Positions 34,497 through 43,838 are shown, counted from the first letter of the stretch. The stretch is DNA of 64,000 nucleotides from UBA9410 sp036123585 (GCA_036123585.1 JAZADN010000047.1:1-64000); one strand, 5' to 3'. Translations and numbers: made by a program. The notes: generated from the letters alone by a model not told the origin.

Positions 34497-35714
34497 GTGG
34501 CACTCGTCGTCCAGAAGTTCGGTGGCACCTCGGTTGCGGATGCGGAACGCATGCGCGAGGTGGCCGACCACGTGGCTCGCACCGTTCGGCGTGGCGACCA
34601 GGTGGTTCTGGTCGTCTCGGCCATGGGCAAGGAGACCGACGAGTTGCTGCGCCTCGCCGTCGAGGTCTCGTCGGTCCACCCGGGCCGCGAGATGGACATG
34701 TTGATCACGGCCGGCGAACGCAAGGCCATGGCGCTGGTCTGCCTTGCCCTGCACGACATCGGCATCGACTCGGAGTCCTTCACCGGGAGCCAGGCCGGAT
34801 TCCTGACCGACACCAACCACCAGAATGCCAGGATCATCGAGGTCCGTCCCGACCGGATCCGGGCCTCGCTGGCCGCCGGTCGGGTCGCCGTGTTGGGCGG
34901 CTCCCAGGGCGTCTCGACCGACAACGAGGTGACGTTCCTGGGCCGGGGAGGTTCGGACACCACGGCGGTGGCCATCGCCCACGCACTGGGCGCCGAGTGC
35001 TGCGAGCTGTATACGGACGTGACCGGCGTCTACACCACGGATCCTCGAGTCGTCCCCACGGCCCGACGGATGTCCGCGATCTCGTTCGACGAGCTGCTGG
35101 AGATGACGGCCACCGGCTGTCCCAAGCCCTCCATGCGCTCTGTTGAATACGCCCGCACCCACGGGGTGCGCCTCCACGTCCGCTCCGCCTTCACCTGGCA
35201 GGAGGGGACCTGGGTCGACGAGGAGGAACCCAACATGGAACAGGCAATCGTCTCGGCGGTCACTCACGACACGTCAGAGGCCAAGATGACGCTCGCCGGC
35301 GTGCCCGACCGTCCCGGTGTGGCGGCCACCGTCTTCCGGGCGTTGGCTGACCAGGAGGTCAACGTGGACATGATCGTGCAGAACGTGTCCGACCATGGGG
35401 TGACCGACATTTCGTTCACCGTCCCGCACGCCGACTTGTCGCGTGCCGTGCAACACGCCGAGCGCCTTGCCTCCGAGGTCGGCGCCACCGGTGTGACGTC
35501 GGATGACACCATTGCCCGGGTGAGTGTGGTGGGCGCCGGCATGCGGTCCAATCCTGGCGTGGCTGCAACAATGTTCGAGACGTTGTCTGCCTGCGGCGTG
35601 AACATCCAGATGATCTCGACGTCGGCCATTCGGGTCAGTTGCGTGGTTGACGGCGGACAGGTGGAGGGTGCGGTCCGGGCTCTTCACGAAGCGTTCGGGC
35701 TACACGAGGCCTGA
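34497..35714 (+). CDS. lysC: aspartate kinase
   Basis: 405 residues from GTG 34497. It phosphorylates aspartate in the first step of lysine, threonine and methionine synthesis. VVQKFGGTSVADAERM at the N-terminus, GRGGSDTTAVAIAHALGAE and LYTDVTGVYTTDPRVV mark the kinase domain. The C-terminal third holds two ACT domains (VPDRPGVAATVFRALADQEVNVDMIVQNVS and VVGAGMRSNPGVAATMFETLSACGVNIQMIST) for feedback control. An internal ATG at 35235 with a good ribosome site could also yield a separate beta subunit, as in Corynebacterium. Confidence 0.96.
   Translation: MALVVQKFGGTSVADAERMREVADHVARTVRRGDQVVLVVSAMGKETDELLRLAVEVSSVHPGREMDMLITAGERKAMALVCLALHDIGIDSESFTGSQAGFLTDTNHQNARIIEVRPDRIRASLAAGRVAVLGGSQGVSTDNEVTFLGRGGSDTTAVAIAHALGAECCELYTDVTGVYTTDPRVVPTARRMSAISFDELLEMTATGCPKPSMRSVEYARTHGVRLHVRSAFTWQEGTWVDEEEPNMEQAIVSAVTHDTSEAKMTLAGVPDRPGVAATVFRALADQEVNVDMIVQNVSDHGVTDISFTVPHADLSRAVQHAERLASEVGATGVTSDDTIARVSVVGAGMRSNPGVAATMFETLSACGVNIQMISTSAIRVSCVVDGGQVEGAVRALHEAFGLHEA
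35235..35714 (+). CDS. aspartate kinase beta subunit from in-frame internal start
   Basis: The internal ATG 35235 is preceded by GAGGAGG with a spacing of about eight bases. The 159-residue product starts MEQAIVSAVTHDTSEAKMT, right at the ACT domains. This matches the beta subunit of the alpha2-beta2 LysC of corynebacteria, which begins at the equivalent Met. The site lies inside lysC, so this is an overlapping same-frame gene; expression is inferred. Confidence 0.6.
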   Translation: MEQAIVSAVTHDTSEAKMTLAGVPDRPGVAATVFRALADQEVNVDMIVQNVSDHGVTDISFTVPHADLSRAVQHAERLASEVGATGVTSDDTIARVSVVGAGMRSNPGVAATMFETLSACGVNIQMISTSAIRVSCVVDGGQVEGAVRALHEAFGLHEA

Positions 35715-35782
35715 GCGCCGTTCCGCTCGATACCCGCCCAGCGGTTTCCCCGCCCCATTCCGCCGACGAAGGCGATCCGACC

Positions 35783-36871
35783 ATGACCACGCCGCGCACG
35801 GCCACCCTCCGCAGGACCTTCCATCGGGTCGTCCCGACGTTCCTGCTGGTTGTGCTGGGGCCCGCGGCCTGCGGATCGTTGGGGGGCGACGCTGTCCCGG
35901 GGCCGGCCGTCGAGGTCCCGACCACCATGGCGCTCGTGGTCTCGACCACCACGGTCACCGTTGATGAGGCTCGGAGTGGCTTCGTGGCCGACGTGGCCGC
36001 CGCCACCCCGATCCTCGACGGCCTCACCGACGCTGACTTGGGATGCGTAGCCGACCGGGTGCTGGTCGACCTAGAGCCGGCCGAGGTGGTGGCTTTGACC
36101 CAGAACGGGCCCCGACCCGATCAGGCTGTCCTGGCCGTCGGTGCTCTCCAGGACTGCAACCTGGTGGTCCGCCTGGTGGCCCTAGGCATGGCGCAGACCA
36201 TTGCCGAGGATCCCGACGCACAGCCCATGGACGTCGACTGCCTGCTCGAGGGGGTCGATGACGACGACCTCGTCCCGGTGCTCGAAGCCCGCTTCGCTTC
36301 GGGGTCGCTGGTCCTGGACGACCCCAAGGTCGACGACCTACTGGCCGACACCCCGATGATGGCCAACGCGGTGCGCTGCATGACCTACGCCATGCTGGAC
36401 GCTGGCGTCGGTACCCCGGCGGTGTGCGCCGGCCTGGCCGACCGCCTCGGCGACATGATGGCCATCCTGCTGGCCATGGAACCCGGGCCCGGCGAGGAAC
36501 CGGATCCGTTCGACCTGGTCGCCGTATTCCGGGTGACCGATGAGGTGTTCGACTGGCTGGCCGACGAGGTCCCCAGCGACCTGCTTGCCGATGCGGCGCT
36601 GGTGCGCGACACCAACCGTCGGATTGGGGACCTGATGGCCGAGGCCTTCCAGTACCTCAGGGGCGAGGACGCCGGGTCCCATCAGGAGGACCACGACGCA
36701 CGGACGACGGCCTTCCTCGGGGCCATGGCCCGGATCGAGGCCGAGCTCTCGGAGAACCGGGTGGAAGTAAACGCGGCCAGCGCCCGCCTGCGTGGATGGA
36801 CGGTGTCGACCTGCGGCGAGAAGTCGTCGATGCTCTTCGACCTGTTGGCCGGCGCGGGGGTTTCCGCCTGA
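35783..36871 (+). CDS. predicted lipoprotein of unknown function
   Basis: 362 residues. The N-terminus has a basic start (TTPRTATLRRTFHR), a hydrophobic stretch and a lipobox-like LGPAAC with Cys at about residue 30, then a Thr/Pro-rich tether. The rest is acidic and helical with repeated DxL segments (DGLTDADLGCVADRVLVDLEPAEVVAL, then CLLEGVDDDDLVPVLEARF), which look like two copies of one helical unit. No enzyme motif is seen. Its stop overlaps the next gene's start (TGATG), and the two sit between lysC and asd. Confidence 0.75.
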   Translation: MTTPRTATLRRTFHRVVPTFLLVVLGPAACGSLGGDAVPGPAVEVPTTMALVVSTTTVTVDEARSGFVADVAAATPILDGLTDADLGCVADRVLVDLEPAEVVALTQNGPRPDQAVLAVGALQDCNLVVRLVALGMAQTIAEDPDAQPMDVDCLLEGVDDDDLVPVLEARFASGSLVLDDPKVDDLLADTPMMANAVRCMTYAMLDAGVGTPAVCAGLADRLGDMMAILLAMEPGPGEEPDPFDLVAVFRVTDEVFDWLADEVPSDLLADAALVRDTNRRIGDLMAEAFQYLRGEDAGSHQEDHDARTTAFLGAMARIEAELSENRVEVNAASARLRGWTVSTCGEKSSMLFDLLAGAGVSA

Positions 36872-37593
36872 TGGCTGCGGGCCGTCGAGCCGTCAGCGGC
36901 TTGTCAGCCGGCTTGATCGTCATGGCGACGGTCGGCGCGGCCTGTGGTGGCGCCGACGGGGACTTGGCCGTCCCGGCGTCGAACATCTCTGCCGCCGGAA
37001 AGGTCGCCACGTCCGTGGTCTCACCGTCGACGACGATGCCGCCCTCCACGACGGTGGTCGCGTCGGCGGAGTCGGCTGCTTCGAACGACGAACCGGTGGG
37101 GTCGACCAGTACGTCTCTGCCACCGTCTACCACGTTGGCGGGCGGGCCCATCCCCGAGGCACCCGACTGGTTCTGCGCGGAGCTGGCCGTCGAGTCGGGT
37201 GAGCTGGTCCTCGAAGTGGAGGCGGTGCTGCCGGTCGACGGCACCATCGACCCTCGGAGCCAGCACGCCCTCCTGCTGGCAACCCGGAACCTGCTGGCCT
37301 GGACCAATAATCGGGTACCCGACGAACTGCGTCCCGACGTGGGCCTGCTCAACCGTGTCTATGCCGACCTGGGTATTGAACTGGATCGCTTGGATCCGGG
37401 TACGGTGACCATGCCGCGCCTTCAGGCCCTGGTTTTCGCCTACGTACTCGAATCGCCGGTCGTCGCCGCCGACGAGTTGGACCTGTCAGCCCGGCGGCTG
37501 GCGGCCTACGTGGACCGGTCGTGTGGTCACGGCTATCCGATCATGGAGGCCATGGGCGATCTGTTCGCCCCCACCGGGGTCGAGAGCGACTGA
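36871..37593 (+). CDS. predicted lipoprotein of unknown function
   Basis: 240 residues from ATG 36871, which overlaps the previous stop by one base. Signal peptide LSAGLIVMATVGAAC with lipobox Cys at about residue 24, then a long Ser/Thr/Pro-rich tether (repeated STT and PPSTT) of about 70 residues, then a mostly helical domain with two Cys (FCAEL and RSCGHGYP) that could form a disulfide. I recognise no family. It is probably co-expressed with the preceding lipoprotein gene. Confidence 0.75.
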   Translation: MAAGRRAVSGLSAGLIVMATVGAACGGADGDLAVPASNISAAGKVATSVVSPSTTMPPSTTVVASAESAASNDEPVGSTSTSLPPSTTLAGGPIPEAPDWFCAELAVESGELVLEVEAVLPVDGTIDPRSQHALLLATRNLLAWTNNRVPDELRPDVGLLNRVYADLGIELDRLDPGTVTMPRLQALVFAYVLESPVVAADELDLSARRLAAYVDRSCGHGYPIMEAMGDLFAPTGVESD

Positions 37594-37668
37594 CCCGTAT
37601 CCCCGCGTAGCACCTATCCGGAGGAATCGCGGACGGGCCCCGGAAGAGCCATCGGTAGCCTGACGGGC

Positions 37669-38691
37669 ATGGACATCGCAGTCGTCGGCGCCACCGGCCA
37701 GGTCGGCGGGGTCATGCGCACCCTGCTCGCTGAGCGCGCCTTTCCCGTTGGGAACCTCCGGTTCTTCGCCTCAGCCCGCTCTGCGGGCTCCACCATCGTC
37801 TGGGCCGATCGGGAGATCCTCGTCGAGGACACTGCGACAGCCGACTGGTCAGGCATCGACGTGGCCTTGGTCAGTGCCGGCAAGACCGCCTCACTGGAGC
37901 ACTCGCCAAAGATGGTCGATGCCGGGGCCACCGTCATCGACAACTCGTCTGGCTGGCGGATGGATCCTGAGGTGCCGCTCGTAGTTCCCGAGGTCAACGG
38001 CGACGCACTGGACAACATTCCCAAGGGCATCATTGCCAACCCGAACTGCACGACGATGGCCGCCATGCCGGTCCTGGCCCCGTTGCACGCCGAGGCTGGG
38101 TTGCGGTCGCTGACCGTGGCCACCTACCAGGCAGTGTCGGGTGCCGGGCTGGCCGGTGTCGACGAGCTGGCTTCCCAGGTGGCCGCGGTGCTGGACGGCG
38201 CATCGGGCCTGACCTACGACGGCCGGGCCGTTGACTTCCCGGAGTCATCGTCGTTTGCCCGGACCATCGCCTTCAATGTGCTGGCCCATGCAGGCTCGTT
38301 CGTGGACGACGGACGGGGCGAGACCGATGAGGAGCAGAAGCTCCGCAACGAGAGCCGCAAGATTCTTGGCATCCCCGACCTCGCCGTATCGGGGACCTGC
38401 GTTCGGGTGCCGGTTTTCACTGGGCACTCCCTGACGGTTCACGCAGAGTTCGATCGACCGATCACACCGGAGCGGGCCACCGAGTTGCTGGCTGACGCCC
38501 CGGGTGTCACCCTGGCCGCCGTGCCGACGCCGTTGGACGCAGCTGGCTTGGACGACACCATCGTGGGCCGCATCCGGGCCGACGAGACTCGAACCAACGG
38601 CTTGGCCCTGTTCCTGTCGGGGGACAACCTCCGCAAGGGTGCGGCGCTCAACACCATCCAGATCGCCGAAGAACTCTTGCGGCGCGGCTGA
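37669..38691 (+). CDS. asd: aspartate-semialdehyde dehydrogenase
   Basis: 340 residues. It reduces aspartyl phosphate to the semialdehyde, the step after LysC. NADP-binding VGATGQVGGVM at the N-terminus, catalytic Cys in IANPNCTTMA, substrate-binding YQAVSGAGLAGVDEL, and the conserved VRVPVFTGHSLTVHAEF with its catalytic His. It would normally follow lysC directly; here two lipoprotein genes intervene. Confidence 0.96.
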   Translation: MDIAVVGATGQVGGVMRTLLAERAFPVGNLRFFASARSAGSTIVWADREILVEDTATADWSGIDVALVSAGKTASLEHSPKMVDAGATVIDNSSGWRMDPEVPLVVPEVNGDALDNIPKGIIANPNCTTMAAMPVLAPLHAEAGLRSLTVATYQAVSGAGLAGVDELASQVAAVLDGASGLTYDGRAVDFPESSSFARTIAFNVLAHAGSFVDDGRGETDEEQKLRNESRKILGIPDLAVSGTCVRVPVFTGHSLTVHAEFDRPITPERATELLADAPGVTLAAVPTPLDAAGLDDTIVGRIRADETRTNGLALFLSGDNLRKGAALNTIQIAEELLRRG

Positions 38692-38703
38692 TCCGCAGCG
38701 CCG

Positions 38704-38955
38704 CTACGGCGGGTCGGTGACGTAGCGAGACATCGCCTCGTCGAGGGTGAGATCCAGCTGGTTTGCGAGGCTGGCCAGCCACGCCAGCACGTCGCCCAGT
38801 TCGTGGAGCTGCTGTTCGGGAGTCCCCTTGCGGGTGGCCTGGGCCAGTTCGCCGAGCTCCTCGCAGAGCCAGGCCACGGTGGCCGGGATCCCGCGGGACC
38901 GGTCGGCCTCCCCGTACAGGTCCTCCATCAGCGACTGCACCTCGGCGAGTTCCAT
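38704..38955 (-). CDS. MazG-like nucleotide pyrophosphohydrolase
   Basis: 83 residues from ATG 38955. The single-domain MazG/dUTPase-like helix pattern WLCEELGELAQATRKGTPEQQLHELGDVLAWLASLANQLDL has the EExxE and ExxD metal-binding acids of the all-alpha NTP pyrophosphohydrolases. It is likely a house-cleaning enzyme hydrolysing a non-canonical NTP. It is convergent with asd, 12 bases apart. Confidence 0.88.
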   Translation of the reverse strand: MELAEVQSLMEDLYGEADRSRGIPATVAWLCEELGELAQATRKGTPEQQLHELGDVLAWLASLANQLDLTLDEAMSRYVTDPP

Positions 38956-39090
38956 CGCGGCGACGGTATCGGTCGAACTGCAGGTCAGGGGGCATCCACC
39001 TGTCGCGCGTACGTTCGATCCACACTCAATGGCGTGTCCGGCGAGTCCCCGCACCAACCCCCGCGCGACCGCGCGGGCGACGACGACCTG

Positions 39091-39384
39091 ATGACCGACG
39101 AGCAGGCCACCCATGTCCTGCGCGCTCTGGACGCCCTCGACGAGCTGGAGGCCGCCGCGCTCAAGCTGGTTCGGGCCGAACTGTCCTGCGGGCCGGTGCT
39201 GGACGGTCTGATTGCCGATCCGCTCACCGAGGGCACTCGCCTCGATCTGCTGTGCCTGACCGACACGGTGGCTGTCGACCTGCTTGACGTCCTAGGGCGA
39301 TATGACGCGGTCAGACGGCTGGTCGAGGACGCCCCGCCGGGCAGTGCCCGGGACGCGCTGGCTGAACATCTGACCCGTCGCTGA
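39091..39384 (+). CDS. small helical protein of unknown function
   Basis: 97 residues from ATG 39091; a GTG at 39034 in the same frame is an alternative. The composition is mainly Leu, Asp, Glu and Ala with predicted helices (ALDALDELEAAALKLVRAEL, DTVAVDLLDVLGRYDAVRRLVE) and no metal-binding or catalytic motif. It is divergent from the MazG-like gene. No family is recognised. Confidence 0.55.
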   Translation: MTDEQATHVLRALDALDELEAAALKLVRAELSCGPVLDGLIADPLTEGTRLDLLCLTDTVAVDLLDVLGRYDAVRRLVEDAPPGSARDALAEHLTRR

Positions 39385-39413
39385 ACTGCGTCCCCACCGA
39401 GGGGCATAGCGGT

Positions 39414-39947
39414 TCAGCCGTCCGGTGGCGGGATGGGCCGAGCGAGGTCCTCGACCGTCTCAGCGCCCGGCAGGGCTAGAAGCCCCTCCGGGGGCAACAG
39501 GAGTTTTCGGTTCCGAGAGCCGCCGCCGACCACGACGCGTTCGCGGGCCATCACCGCGCCGTCGATCCAGATTGGGACGTCGGATCCGGCGGGGAGGCCA
39601 AACGGGGTGATGCCGCCGATCTGCATGCCGGTCAGCTCAGCGGTCTCCTCCGCACCGGCGAACGACGCCTTGCGGCTACCGAGGCGCTTTCGGACCGCTC
39701 CGTTGACGTCAAGTCGGTGGGTGGCCAGCACCAGGCACAGGGCGAACGGCCGGGGCTCGCCGTCGCGGGCCTTTCCGGCCACGAGGATGGCGTTGGCCGA
39801 GTCGGCGGGGTCGATTCCATAGGCGGCGCAGAAATCAGCGGTGTCGGCCAGCGCCGGATCACACGGCATCACCTCGTGTTCGATGCTTAGGGCGGTCAGC
39901 TGCTCGAGGACTGGATCCAGTGGGGGATCGTAGGGGGCGTCGGTCAT
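39414..39947 (-). CDS. YbaK/EbsC-type aminoacyl-tRNA deacylase
   Basis: 177 residues. The YbaK/prolyl-tRNA deacylase fold is shown by ANAILVAGKARDGEPRPFALCLVLATHRLDVNGAVRKRLGSRKASFAGAEETAELTGMQIGGITPFGLP, including the conserved GGITPFGLP loop. Such enzymes clear mischarged tRNA in trans. It is 13 bases upstream of the DMT permease stop on the same strand and may share its transcript. Confidence 0.88.
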   Translation of the reverse strand: MTDAPYDPPLDPVLEQLTALSIEHEVMPCDPALADTADFCAAYGIDPADSANAILVAGKARDGEPRPFALCLVLATHRLDVNGAVRKRLGSRKASFAGAEETAELTGMQIGGITPFGLPAGSDVPIWIDGAVMARERVVVGGGSRNRKLLLPPEGLLALPGAETVEDLARPIPPPDG

Positions 39948-39960
39948 GGCTACCTCCTGG

Positions 39961-40878
39961 TCACGTCTGCCGGGGGGGCTGAGGATGGACCTCGCGGGCT
40001 GGGCCCGTCAGGCCGTAGAAGACGGCCGCCACCACGATGGCGCCGCCGATGAATGTCGCGGTAGCCGGGACCTCTTCGAACCACAGCCACACCCATAGTG
40101 AAGCGGCCACCGTCTCGACCGGGGTGAACAGGCTCACCTCAGCCGGCGGGGCATGCCGGGTGGCAGTCGACATGCAGAGGCGTGCCACCGGCCCGAAAAA
40201 GCCGCCCATGGCCAGCGTGGCCACTAGCGCCCGCCTGTCCAGGAGCGTCGTGTCGGCGAAGGCCAGCGTGACCAGCACGACGAATGTGGAGGTCGCGGCC
40301 ACCACGAGAGTGCGGGGTAGATCCGGGTGACGGCGCCAGATGATCAGATTGACGCAGAAGACCATGATGGCCAACAAGGCCACGAGGTCGCCGGCGATCC
40401 CGCCTCCGGCCAGCGAACCGCTGACGATGACGACGATGCCTCCCAGCACAAGGCCGATTGCCCGCCAGGTCCGTGCCGAAGTTCGCTCGCGCAGGGCGAA
40501 ACGCGCTAGCGCGGCGGCGAAGATCGGGCCCGAGGCGATGATGGCCACCACGTTGGACGCCGCGGTCAAAGTCACGGCGGTGAGGAAGGACGTGGTGCCG
40601 ATCCCGCCGAGCAAGCCGGTCAGCAAGAGGGTCCGTCGCCAGCGGATCACCTCTGCGACTGTGCTCCGGCCGAGTGATCGCAGTGCGAGGCCCCACGAGA
40701 TCGGCATCGAGAACAGGCCGGCCATGAAGGCGATGGTCCAGCCATCCACCTCGGAGTGTTCCTCGGCAACGCGGACGAACAGCGCGTCGGTGGACACCAG
40801 AAACATTCCGGTGAAGGCCAGCAGGAGTCCCAGGGGCCGACCGTCGCGGGGAATCCGGAGGCGGACGGCGGCGACCAT
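39961..40878 (-). CDS. DMT/EamA-superfamily permease
   Basis: 305 residues with ten predicted membrane helices in two EamA halves. The first half ends SNVVAIIASGPIFAAALARFALRER, the typical end of the first repeat, and the second ends in AEVSLFTPVETVAASLWVWLWFEEVPATATFIGGAIVVAAVFYG. It precedes the deacylase gene on the same strand and diverges from the sulfatase gene. The substrate is unknown. Confidence 0.88.
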   Translation of the reverse strand: MVAAVRLRIPRDGRPLGLLLAFTGMFLVSTDALFVRVAEEHSEVDGWTIAFMAGLFSMPISWGLALRSLGRSTVAEVIRWRRTLLLTGLLGGIGTTSFLTAVTLTAASNVVAIIASGPIFAAALARFALRERTSARTWRAIGLVLGGIVVIVSGSLAGGGIAGDLVALLAIMVFCVNLIIWRRHPDLPRTLVVAATSTFVVLVTLAFADTTLLDRRALVATLAMGGFFGPVARLCMSTATRHAPPAEVSLFTPVETVAASLWVWLWFEEVPATATFIGGAIVVAAVFYGLTGPAREVHPQPPRQT

Positions 40879-40938
40879 CGTCGGACGTTAGTGGTGGGGC
40901 CCGTCCCGGCCCTGTCCCGGCTGACAGGATCGGGGTCT

Positions 40939-42432
40939 ATGCGGCGTCCAAACCTCCTTCTCGTCACGTTGGACCAATGGCGGGGAGACCATTTGTCGTC
41001 GGCCGGTCATCCGACGGTGTCGACGCCGAACCTTGACCGTCTCGCCTCTGAAGGGGTGCGTTTCACTCGCCACTTCGCCCAGGCTGCGCCGTGCGGTCCT
41101 AGCCGGGCCAGTCTGCTGACCGGCACCTACCAGCATGTCCACCGTTCCGTCGCCAACGGCACACCGCTCGACGCCCGGTTCACCAACGTGGCCCTCGAGG
41201 CCCGGGAGGCCGGATACGAACCGGTCCTATTCGGCCACACCGACACCACCGTCGACCCGCGCACGGTGTCCGTCGGCGACCCCCGACTCGAGGACTACGA
41301 GGGTTTCCTGCCCGGTTTCCGGGTCGGCCTGGAACTGCCGGAACACCGCGACGCCTGGTACCGATGGCTGGAGGCACGGGGCCACGACGTGTCGGACCGG
41401 GAACGGTTCCTCCGACCCCGGGATGACGTGCCGGTCCCTGATGGCCGTGGGCCGTCGTGGCCGCCATCGCCTTTCGGCAGCGAGGAGACCGAGACGGCGT
41501 TCGTGGTCGGCGAGGTGCTCGACGAGTTGACCCGCCTCGAGGCGGCAGGCGATCCGTGGTTCGTCCACGCATCGATCTACCGGCCGCATCCACCCTGGGT
41601 GGTTCCCGCTCCCTACAACGACCTGGTTGACCCCGCCGACGTGCCGGCGCCGGTCGTCGACCATCCGGGCACCGACCTGCCGTTCGTGGAGGCTGCCCGC
41701 GGCTTCGGTCCCTACCGGCCGCCGGACGACGACCTAGAGCTCCGACAGGTACGGGCCACGTACCACGGGATGATGGCCGAGGTCGACGCTCAGGTGGGTC
41801 GCCTCCTGGCCGGACTCGACGACCTTGGGGCGGCTGACGACACGGTCGTGGTGGTTACTTCCGACCACGGCGAAATGCTGGGTGACCACGGGCTCATGTC
41901 GAAGCTCGGCTTCTTCGACCAGGCCTTCCACATCCCCTTGATCGTGCGGTACCCGGCGCTTGCCGACGACGGGACCCCGGGGCGGGTGGTGGACCAATTC
42001 ACCGAGAACGTGGACATCATGCCGACCCTGCTGGACCTGGCCAGAGCCGAGGTCCCTCGGCAGTGCCAGGGGGCGTCGCTACGGCCCTTCCTCGACGGGT
42101 CCACGGCCAGTGGTGCCGCGCCGGACGGCTGGCGGACAGCGGTGCACTGGGAGTTTGATTTCCGGACTTGGTCCGGGGCAGTCGGCTTGCCCGGCCATCG
42201 GTGCAATCTCGCGGTCCACCGCGACGAGCACGGCAAGTACGTGCACTTCGCTGGCTGGCCGGCCGTGTTCTATGACCTCAGGGACGATCCCGACGAGCGG
42301 CGGCCACTTGCCGGCCATTCGGAGATGGCGGGGTACGCAGCGGCGCTGCTCGACTGGCGGATGGCGACCGACGAACAGGTGCTGTCGGACCACCTGGCCC
42401 TGCCCGGTGGGATGGTGGTGCTGGGTCCCTGA
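40939..42432 (+). CDS. sulfatase / phosphonate monoester hydrolase family protein
   Basis: 497 residues from ATG 40939. NLLLVTLDQWRGDHL gives the N-terminal metal Asp, and CGPSRASLLTGTY carries the C-x-P-S-R signature whose Cys becomes formylglycine. DTVVVVTSDHGEMLGDHGLMSKLGFFDQAFHIPLIVRYP carries the second metal site. There is no signal peptide, so it is cytoplasmic, as are the phosphonate monoester hydrolase and choline-sulfatase branches. A formylglycine-generating enzyme must act on it. The exact ester is open. Confidence 0.9.
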   Translation: MRRPNLLLVTLDQWRGDHLSSAGHPTVSTPNLDRLASEGVRFTRHFAQAAPCGPSRASLLTGTYQHVHRSVANGTPLDARFTNVALEAREAGYEPVLFGHTDTTVDPRTVSVGDPRLEDYEGFLPGFRVGLELPEHRDAWYRWLEARGHDVSDRERFLRPRDDVPVPDGRGPSWPPSPFGSEETETAFVVGEVLDELTRLEAAGDPWFVHASIYRPHPPWVVPAPYNDLVDPADVPAPVVDHPGTDLPFVEAARGFGPYRPPDDDLELRQVRATYHGMMAEVDAQVGRLLAGLDDLGAADDTVVVVTSDHGEMLGDHGLMSKLGFFDQAFHIPLIVRYPALADDGTPGRVVDQFTENVDIMPTLLDLARAEVPRQCQGASLRPFLDGSTASGAAPDGWRTAVHWEFDFRTWSGAVGLPGHRCNLAVHRDEHGKYVHFAGWPAVFYDLRDDPDERRPLAGHSEMAGYAAALLDWRMATDEQVLSDHLALPGGMVVLGP

Positions 42433-42655
42433 ACGGTCCTTGGAACATGCGACCGGGATCACCTGTGACCAGAGTCGCCTTGGGTTTGCGTGCCCCAGCC
42501 TCCACACTCAGACCGTCGACCTAACCGGTGGGTGACCTTCTCCCTCCGACTCCCATCAGCACAGGTTGGACAGACAGAAGCACCCACCGAACGGGTCTCG
42601 GCTAAGGCCGGATCAAGGCCCTCGGACCGCACCGAAGAGAAAGATTCCAGAAGAG

Positions 42656-42901
42656 ATGACGATGCGTACGAGGAATCGTTCCCTCCACAACCTGAGGCAC
42701 CCGCAGCAGGACATGTTCCTGGCACTCAACCAGGCTGCCGCATACGGCCACCTGGCAGGCTCCACCGAGCGGTCGATTCAGGTCGTGATGGACCTGGGTC
42801 GCCAGATCGTGGCCGACCGCACTAGGCCGGTCCCCCCGGTCCACCGGGTGGCTGACAACGACGCCACGTGCTCGGCCGAGGATCTCGACATCGCCGCTTG
42901 A
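42656..42901 (+). CDS. small protein of unknown function
   Basis: 81 residues from ATG 42656, preceded by AGAAGAG. The sequence is basic at the N-terminus (MTMRTRNRSLHNLRHPQQD), then a helix with LNQAAAYGHLAGSTERSIQVVMDLGRQIVADR and an acidic tail. No family is recognised. Its existence rests on codon pattern and isolation in a 650-base stretch between the sulfatase and methyltransferase genes. The 223 bases before it and the 181 bases after it show no other credible gene. Confidence 0.5.
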   Translation: MTMRTRNRSLHNLRHPQQDMFLALNQAAAYGHLAGSTERSIQVVMDLGRQIVADRTRPVPPVHRVADNDATCSAEDLDIAA

Positions 42902-43082
42902 AACGGAGGTCGGCGTTCACGGCGACAACAGCTGGCGATCGGAGTCGGGCAATGCGACTCGGCTCCGTCGCGTCAGGTCCCGGCCCTTGTGGCCGACCGC
43001 TCGGCTGGGGTAGACCACAGCCCGCCCGGACCAAACTGGACCCGCCCGGCTAGGCGGCCTGCTAGCGCGAAGGAGGGGTGAG

Positions 43083-43736
43083 ATGGGCGATGACTTCGAC
43101 CTGGCGGACGCTTACGCAGTAAAGACGCCGGACGACAATCGCGACCTCTACGCCCGATGGGCCGCTACCTACGAGTCGGGCTTCATCACCGACAACGGCT
43201 ACCGCTACCACCTCGGCGTGGCCGGGGCGTTTCTCGACGCCGTCACCCCTGACGACGGACCCGTCCTCGACGTGGGGTGCGGCACCGGTCTGGTCGGCGC
43301 GGCGCTTTGTGCCGACCCGCGGTTCCCCGATGCTCTCGATGGCCTCGACATCTCGCCCGAGATGCTTGACCGTGCACGTGACAAGGCGACCTTCGACGGG
43401 TCACCGGTCTACGCCGCACTCCACGTGGGCGACTTGACCTCCACGCTCTATCTGCCCGACGCCGCCTACGGCGGTATCACGAGTTGCGGCACCTTCACCC
43501 ACGGCCACGTCGGACCGGGCGCCTTCGACGAGCTCTATCGGATCGCCCGGCCGGGGGCCCTGTTCGCCATCGGGATCAACCCCGACCACTATGAGGCTCG
43601 GGGATTCGCCGACCGTTTCGCCTCCGACGTTTCGGCCGGAACGATCACTGAGCCGACCGTGCACCGGGTCCCCACCTACGGGGCCGGCCCCAATCTTGAC
43701 CTGCTGTCGCCGGTTGTGGTCTTTCGTCGCCGCTGA
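43083..43736 (+). CDS. class I SAM-dependent methyltransferase
   Basis: 217 residues, ATG 43083 with GAAGGAGG upstream. The SAM-binding loop VLDVGCGTGLVG is motif I, followed by LDGLDISPEMLDRAR and ARPGALFAIGINPDHY. Methyltransferases of this small type act on varied metabolites; the substrate cannot be told. The next 340 bases hold only the decayed oxygenase fragment. Confidence 0.88.
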   Translation: MGDDFDLADAYAVKTPDDNRDLYARWAATYESGFITDNGYRYHLGVAGAFLDAVTPDDGPVLDVGCGTGLVGAALCADPRFPDALDGLDISPEMLDRARDKATFDGSPVYAALHVGDLTSTLYLPDAAYGGITSCGTFTHGHVGPGAFDELYRIARPGALFAIGINPDHYEARGFADRFASDVSAGTITEPTVHRVPTYGAGPNLDLLSPVVVFRRR

Positions 43737-43838
43737 AGCCGGTCTTCGGAACCGCGCACCACCGTGACCATCTCGATCGCCACCCGTCTGCGCATCGGCG
43801 AAGTTCAGGTGGCTATCGACAGCCGATGGAGCCTGTAG

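Noticed and set aside
40756..40938. N-terminal extension of the sulfatase
   Set aside because: It overlaps the divergent permease gene, and the sulfatase fold starts at MRRPNLLLVTLDQ.
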